DNA from: Cephalothrix simula
Taxonomy: Eukaryota; Nemertea; Palaeonemertea; Archinemertea; Cephalotrichidae
Reading direction: 5' to 3'
DNA: 12,330 nucleotides
NCBI GenBank assembly: GCA_035591015.1
Contig: JAXIUW010186737.1
Span: 1 to 12,330 of the forward strand
Numbering within the stretch: position 1 is the first letter of the stretch; each line of letters opens with the position of its first letter. The position numbers were made by a program, and so were the translations under genes. Below are positions 7,778 through 12,330 of the stretch, one piece after another. The notes beneath the pieces are model-generated. The model saw only the letters and a list, made by a program, of their open reading frames with translations. It was not told where the DNA came from and ran no database searches.

Positions 7778-8107
7778 GAAATTCAGCAAATTATTGATTT
7801 TTTAGGATTTGTGGCAAATAGGAACCCCCATAAGCTATATATCCCTGGAAAGGGTATGCTAAAAAGTGCAGTTAAATGGTGGTGGTTGTCCTTACCACCA
7901 CCTGGTGAAAAATGGCGGCTAAAATGTTCTATTTTGAACATTTTTTGACCATAATTCTCCACCAGGTGGCGATAGAGACAAGAAACCACCACCATTTTAC
8001 TGCATTACTGCATTTTGCATGCCCTTTCCAGAGATGTATAGTTTATAGGGGTTCCTATTTTCCTGTTTGCCACAAATAAAAAAAAAGAAAATAATTTGCT
8101 GAATTTC
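7778..8107. mobile_element. 330-bp foldback element built around CCACCTGGTGG
   Basis: The two halves are reverse complements over nearly their whole length. The left arm is GAAATTCAGCAAATTATT, TTTGTGGCAAATAGGAACCC, CTGGAAAGGGTATGC, AATGGTGGTGGTT and CCACCACCTGGTG. The right arm, reversed, is GAAATTCAGCAAATTATT, TTTGTGGCAAACAGG, TAGGAACCCC, CTGGAAAGGGCATGC, AATGGTGGTGGTTTC and CCACCTGGTGG. An inner AAAATGTTC-GAACATTTT stem near 7920-7942 closes it. The open frame on the minus strand is only a consequence of the palindrome. Confidence 0.8.
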
Positions 8108-8116
8108 TTTCGGATA

Positions 8117-8215
8117 TTTTTAACCACCAGTAGGGACATGAAACTACTACCATTTCACTACATATAGAATTTCCTTTCCAGTTATATATAGGTTATGGGG
8201 GGTTCCTTGGGAAAT
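8117..8215 (+). repeat. Diverged partial copy of the foldback's right half
   Basis: ACCACCAGTAGGGACATGAA, ACTACTACCATTTCACTACA, TTTCCTTTCCAG, TATATATAGGTTATGGGG and GGTTCCT follow the order of 7960-8065 in the adjacent foldback. It sits only 10 bases downstream of it. Confidence 0.6.
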
Positions 8216-8225
8216 TTTTTAGGTA

Positions 8226-8760
8226 ACGCAGGAAATTTTTAATTTCTCGCAGGAAATTTTCAAAATGAAGAAAGAAAAATTTTATACCACTTTAATTTTA
8301 AAACAGTGAAAATCGGATAAAAACACCTAAAATTTTTCTAGCCTCGCTTCGCTCGGCATTACTTCTGAAACAATTATCGTTATTATGAGCGCTGCAATAT
8401 AAACTGATTTGACTACCAAGATTCCCCTTCTAGAATCACCTAATAATCTATGCTCGGCGTAACTAGAAAATCAACCTTTCATAATTTTTTCATAATTTAT
8501 GACAATTATTAACGCAACAAAAAGCTTTTTGTATAAAACCGCATTCGTCTTCCCCTTTAAATTAGCATTATCAGACATGATAATCTTAAATTTTCCTTAA
8601 AATTTTTAATTTTTCGCAGGATTTTTTTTTCGAGTAAATGGCAGGAAATACCTTTTGCCTTATATTTTGGTGCCAGGAAGCTGACAGCTTTGTGCAGCCC
8701 TGCGTTGGGGGGCCGATTAGCTAACATCAGGCCATGCCTCAACCAATTTTTCCAACGATT
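8226..8760. repeat. Repeat-like tract bounded by two AATTTTTAATTTNTCGCAGGA copies
   Basis: A 21-base block near 8239-8260 recurs near 8602-8622 with one or two changes, both followed by a T run. Between them lie CCTCGCTTCGCTCGG and unremarkable A+T-rich DNA. The tract after the second copy (GGCAGGAAATACC, GGAAGCTGACAGCTTTGTGC) also looks repeat-derived. The minus-strand open frame of 137 codons here matches no protein I know. Confidence 0.35.
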
Positions 8761-8789
8761 TTGTGTACATGTATTTTTGGATAATTTTG

Positions 8790-8835
8790 CGCCACCAGCC
8801 CACCACTTCCCGCCAGGTGGTGGTGGTGGTTGGAA
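8790..8835 (+). repeat. Further CCACCAGGTGG-type fragment
   Basis: GCCACCAGCCCACCACTTCC, then CGCCAGGTGGTGGTGGTGGT, recalls the core of the foldback family without its arms. Confidence 0.4.
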
Positions 8836-9981
8836 AATGAAATCCTCCAGTTTTTCCGTCAATTTATAAATATTTTGATATCTTTTGAGCAGTTTTGAGA
8901 AAATTGAAAACATCGCAGAAACTACATTGCATAGCAGAAAATAAAGTTCTGTTAATATTTGAAAATTCAATACCGTAAAGGTAAATACCTATAGCTAAAT
9001 AATGAGATAAAACCCTTGGATAAGAGTGGAAATGTGTAAAACATCTTGCATTATGGTGGTCAATCTCAATGGAATTTATGGCAACCTGTAGACTAGAAAT
9101 TTGTACCTTAATCAGACTATAACATGTTAGGTTAAAGATTAAGATAATGTACAAGAACTCTTAGAAGAACTCAACAAGTGGCGACCGATTTTTATATTTT
9201 CTCTGCTTTCGTACTGTAACGGTTTGCCGTGTCCCCGGCCGGGGTCCCCGACATTCAGTTTCCGGCCAACTACATTTAGATAGGAAAGCTCAGATATAAA
9301 AATAAAATATCATAAAAGCTTTCGAAAGTGCCCCTTGCCCCTCATCCCCTCTCAGGGAAACTCATTGATCCTCAGCTAACCCTTGTCCCGAAGGCGCCCC
9401 GTGGCGCATTTCAATTATATCTGACGGGGCAAAAACTGAGCATGCCTGACGAGCAGACTAGCAGAGGTTCAAATTTTCAAGGTAATGCATCAGTGAATGG
9501 GTGCACCGCTAGGTCGAGGGGGCACCAGGCGTTTAAAATCATTTTAGGACTGGTATTTTCCCCCATCTAGTTTCGTCAACTGGTCCAAACTGCTGCATCA
9601 CAAGCGGGGAAAATGTAATATTTGATGCGGTACACTCGGCGGTGTATCGTTGCACGCACCGTTGACTGGTGTATAAACTACAGACTTCGCGATTCGTAAT
9701 TTCGTATATAAAGAACTTCAAAATATTTGACAAACTTTTAAGATTAACTAAACGTTACGTATAAAGATGAGAAACATTGAAGTTCATTTAAATTTAGGGA
9801 AAGATAGATAAAAGATAAATTCTAAATATACTAAACTTATTTATTGATACATGCATATTACATCATAAAGCCTTATCAACGAGATGCGATGTATCTTGCG
9901 TAATTGTATAAACTGTATCAAAAGATTTTATACACGAATTAAGATCTTAAAACGATTTGAAATTTAAAGGCTAGAATAGTC
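8836..9981. other. No gene seen
   Basis: 8836-9200 is A+T-rich. 9300-9560 is GC-richer (CCCCTTGCCCCTCATCCCCT, GGCGCCCCGTGGCGC) with an 80-codon plus-strand frame that resembles nothing known and is probably repeat-derived. 9560-9981 holds no recognisable feature. Confidence 0.45.
9215..9266 (+). repeat. Copy 3 of the TGTAACGGTTTGCCGTGTCC dispersed motif
   Basis: Plus-strand copy with the same 20-base core, one fewer C in the following C run and an insertion of about 10 bases. It then shows ACATTCAGTTTCCGGCC, resembling the GTTCAGTGCCCGGC of copy 1. Confidence 0.7.
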
Positions 9982-10385
9982 ATGGCTGAGGATTTTCCAT
10001 TATCAAAAGTATGCGTATATCTGTGATATACCAACACTTTCTGATATAATGCATAGTTTTTAATATACTGAACTGCAAGTTGAAAGAAGATTCAATTAAC
10101 CATGGTACATGTATAAAACGATAATTGTAAGGTATATTGAATACTGCTAATTATTGAATTCGAACTTCAATATCAATTCCCGGGGCCTGTGGCAGCTAGA
10201 AATATATTCAACATTAACACCATATATTAAATATATATACCCTATTAAGTATAATTATAATCATGACTGATTGATTTTTCTTTTAACTTCAGTATAGTAT
10301 ATCACAAAACCGTGGACTATATCAGAAAGTGTTCGTATATCACAGATATAAGCATACTTTTAATAAAAGAAAACCTCTCAGTCAT
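9982..10385. mobile_element. 404-bp foldback element with about 120-bp arms
   Basis: The left arm includes CTGAGGATTTTC, TCAAAAGTATGCGTATATCT, GTGATATACCAACACTTTCT and GATATA. The right arm, reversed, gives CTGAGAGGTTTTC, TTAAAAGTATGCTTATATCT, GTGATATACGAACACTTTCT and GATATA. Weaker matching continues inward (TTTTTAATATACTGAA against TTTTGTGATATACTAT) to about 10100 and 10266. The middle is very A+T-rich and there is no coding potential. Confidence 0.78.
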
Positions 10386-12070
10386 TGTGTAAAAAAAACG
10401 AATACTTTGAAACTTTTTTCTTCTGAAAAAAACTCTTTTTCTAGTGGAAAAATAGAAATTTTCTGACAAATTCATCACATACCTAGGTAAATTTCTCTGT
10501 AATCCGTATCATATATTTTTCAAAAACTAATATTTAAATTTCCAAAAATAAAATACAGTTATCCAAAATTAAACTATTCCATGAAGCCGAAACGATATCA
10601 CTCCCGGTAATCACTTGCTAAATAACGATACTGAATCCGTAACCAAAGCTCCGATTTGCCCATGAGATTGACCCCGTGAGAAAGGAGGTTGTTGAAGGTT
10701 ATAGTTTCCGAAGTTTGAAGTAATGATTTCCGAATTTTTCGTATCGCCTTAAAGTAGTACTATGATAAAATTTTATCAATGAATTAAAAAAAAAACATTT
10801 AGGGTGTGTCATTTTAAGACCCCATCCCATTTTTTAATCACCTACCTGAATCGTGATGCACCTTTTTCCGATCTTTTTAATTTTCTGCATCATGACGTAA
10901 TAATCAGGGACGTTTCTTCAGACAATAAATCGTCCTGAAAAACCAGTACATAAAATAGTTAGGATTTGCAAAAAAACACTCCTAACGGCTAAAAAATTAA
11001 CTTTCCGAACAGATTGCAACATGCATAATGGCTTAAGGTCTATGTTAATTTTAAAAAATAATGCCCTATGACGATATAACGGAATAACGATGACGTCATT
11101 GCCCTACGATTCATTAATTTTTTTAAAAATTGTAATACATGACATATACAATTCCATGAAATTAATTGTCATTAATAATGATCGATTACAGTGTAGACTT
11201 TGATGGATTGATTCGTCTCTTTTTAGTTTCAATTGCAGTATATAGTGCAGTGTATACTATACATGTACTTTTTTGATAGGTGATAATGAGTGAGCTAAAA
11301 AAAGTATAAAATGACATTCTTTTTTAACAAAATGATACAAATTGACAAAATATTGCCAATCTCAAAACCAAAAACCAATTTTTATAACACCAAAGTAAAA
11401 AAAGACTCTGGGTCATCAATATTCTTGGAGATAGTGAAGTTTTATGTCTACAGATTTGCTTCAATTCTAAAGTTTAATGATTTCAATTCTCAGATTTGCT
11501 TCAATTTTTCAGCTCATTCGGACATATAATTCTCGCACTTTTGATCCAATAAACCATAAAATCATTGGCTATGGACATACCAGTAGTCAAAAAATTGTTC
11601 AAAAAATATTATTGTAACATCCATAATGAGTGAAACAATAAACTTTAACTTAAATTCTGGCTGAGAACATTCCCAAATATTCGATTTTGGTTAAAAAAAT
11701 TGAAAAATATGCGAGTATAAATAAATGCATTATAAGTGAAAAAATTGCAAAAGTACCCTTAAGTATGTGCATAATTTCTACAACTCAACTTTCATTCAGT
11801 TTACACTATTTTCACTTACTTGAGTAATACATGTACATTGATTTTTTCTATATTCAGATGTTTGGCACAATTACTATTTAGAGGGAAAATTCTACAGTCC
11901 AGCAAAACACTATACTACATAAATCAAAATGCAAATTTTTTCATTGTGCATTACAAATTTTAAAAAAAGAACTTTCAGGACTTTCAGGGCCTTTTGACAA
12001 ATTTTAAAATTTTGTTCGTGTTGGTTTATTTTGTTAGCCCTCGGGACTGGAATACTGAAATCTGTGTATA
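10386..12070. other. No gene seen; A+T-rich flank
   Basis: Only short stop-interrupted frames are present. Small local structures are a direct repeat of CAGATTTGCTTCAATT (near 11451 and 11492) and TACATGTA-type palindromes (near 11263 and 11829). I see no exon or RNA gene. Confidence 0.5.
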
Positions 12071-12330
12071 CAGTAGAACCTGGAATTACGGACACTCAGA
12101 ATTACGGATACCTCAGAAATACGGACACTTTCGTCCGATCCCAGCAGATTTGTATCTATTTGTACACAGCTTTGACTCACACAGACACCTCTGAATTACA
12201 GACACTAAATTAAGTCCCAACCCTATATTTTAACCCCGAATTACATACACTGCTGTATAGCACTCTCTCCAGATATCGGATGTTACAGATCGTGCTATAC
12301 ACTTTATATATAACTGGTAACGTGCCATAA
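12071..12330 (+). mobile_element. Terminal part of a pogo/Tigger-like DNA transposon or MITE
   Basis: CAGTAGAACCTGGAATTACG begins right after a TA dinucleotide (12069-12070). CAGTAGAACCT is the form of pogo/Tigger terminal repeats, which target TA. Subterminal repeats of GAATTACGGACACT type occur at about 12083, 12099, 12116, 12193 and 12238. The other end is beyond the window, and no transposase frame is seen in this part. Confidence 0.6.

Noticed and set aside
7783-7995. 70-codon minus-strand frame
   Set aside because: It lies wholly inside the foldback element; the frame is a by-product of the palindrome.
7778-8215. CRISPR-like repeat array (repeated CCACC/GGTGG motifs)
   Set aside because: There are no regular spacers or direct repeats; the motifs are arranged as inverted arms in a eukaryotic setting.
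8557-8970. 137-codon minus-strand open frame
   Set aside because: It crosses repeat-like DNA and a GGTGGT run (giving a proline string); there is no family resemblance and no supporting splice signals.
8864-9154. Possible signal-peptide exon (hydrophobic start MYIILIFNLTC) with a donor-like TAG|gtattt for the ADAMTS-like gene
   Set aside because: Hydrophobic starts are frequent in A+T-rich DNA. The segment after it is not like the family, and nothing ties it to the acceptor at 5547.
9328-9570. 80-codon plus-strand frame in a GC-richer block
   Set aside because: No recognisable domain and no convincing splice or promoter context; probably repeat-derived.

Overview
This is a eukaryotic, almost certainly invertebrate animal, genomic window. 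It is A+T-rich, has no bacterial-style operons, and carries one gene split into short exons by GT-AG introns full of dispersed repeats, tRNA-like SINE pieces and short inverted-repeat transposons. The gene family is animal-specific. The repeat style would suit a lophotrochozoan such as a mollusc, but that is only an impression.

The only gene I can support is on the minus strand. Five exons (5547-5432, 4424-4373, 4201-4099, 2550-2417, 582-459) have consistent phases (0/2, 2/0, 0/1, 1/0, 0/1) and join into one open frame of 176 complete codons plus one base. The encoded stretch is a complete six-cysteine thrombospondin type 1 repeat followed by the ten-cysteine ADAMTS cysteine-rich domain. This is the core of an ADAMTS-like/papilin-type (or ADAMTS) secreted matrix glycoprotein. 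Both ends are missing: the signal peptide and any earlier domains lie upstream of 5547, and the spacer and later repeats lie beyond base 1.

The rest is repeat-rich intron or flank. Bases 1-458 and the introns 583-2416, 2551-4098 and 4425-5431 hold three same-strand copies of a roughly 170-bp repeat, a TA-flanked MITE (635-849), SINE-like sequence (about 1676-2345), a direct/inverted repeat cluster (2649-3080) and a B-box fragment (about 3990-4033). Upstream of the first recognised exon (5548-12330) lie another SINE-like piece, a 116-bp inverted repeat (6667-6782), a 330-bp foldback built around CCACCTGGTGG (7778-8107) with degenerate relatives, a 404-bp foldback with about 120-bp arms (9982-10385), and a pogo/Tigger-like transposon end starting at 12071. 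A short core motif, TGTAACGGTTTGCCGTGTCC, occurs three times on both strands.

I found no CRISPR array, rRNA, intact tRNA, transposase ORF or second gene. The most unusual material is the set of non-coding inverted-repeat families. I see no evidence of a multi-gene system.
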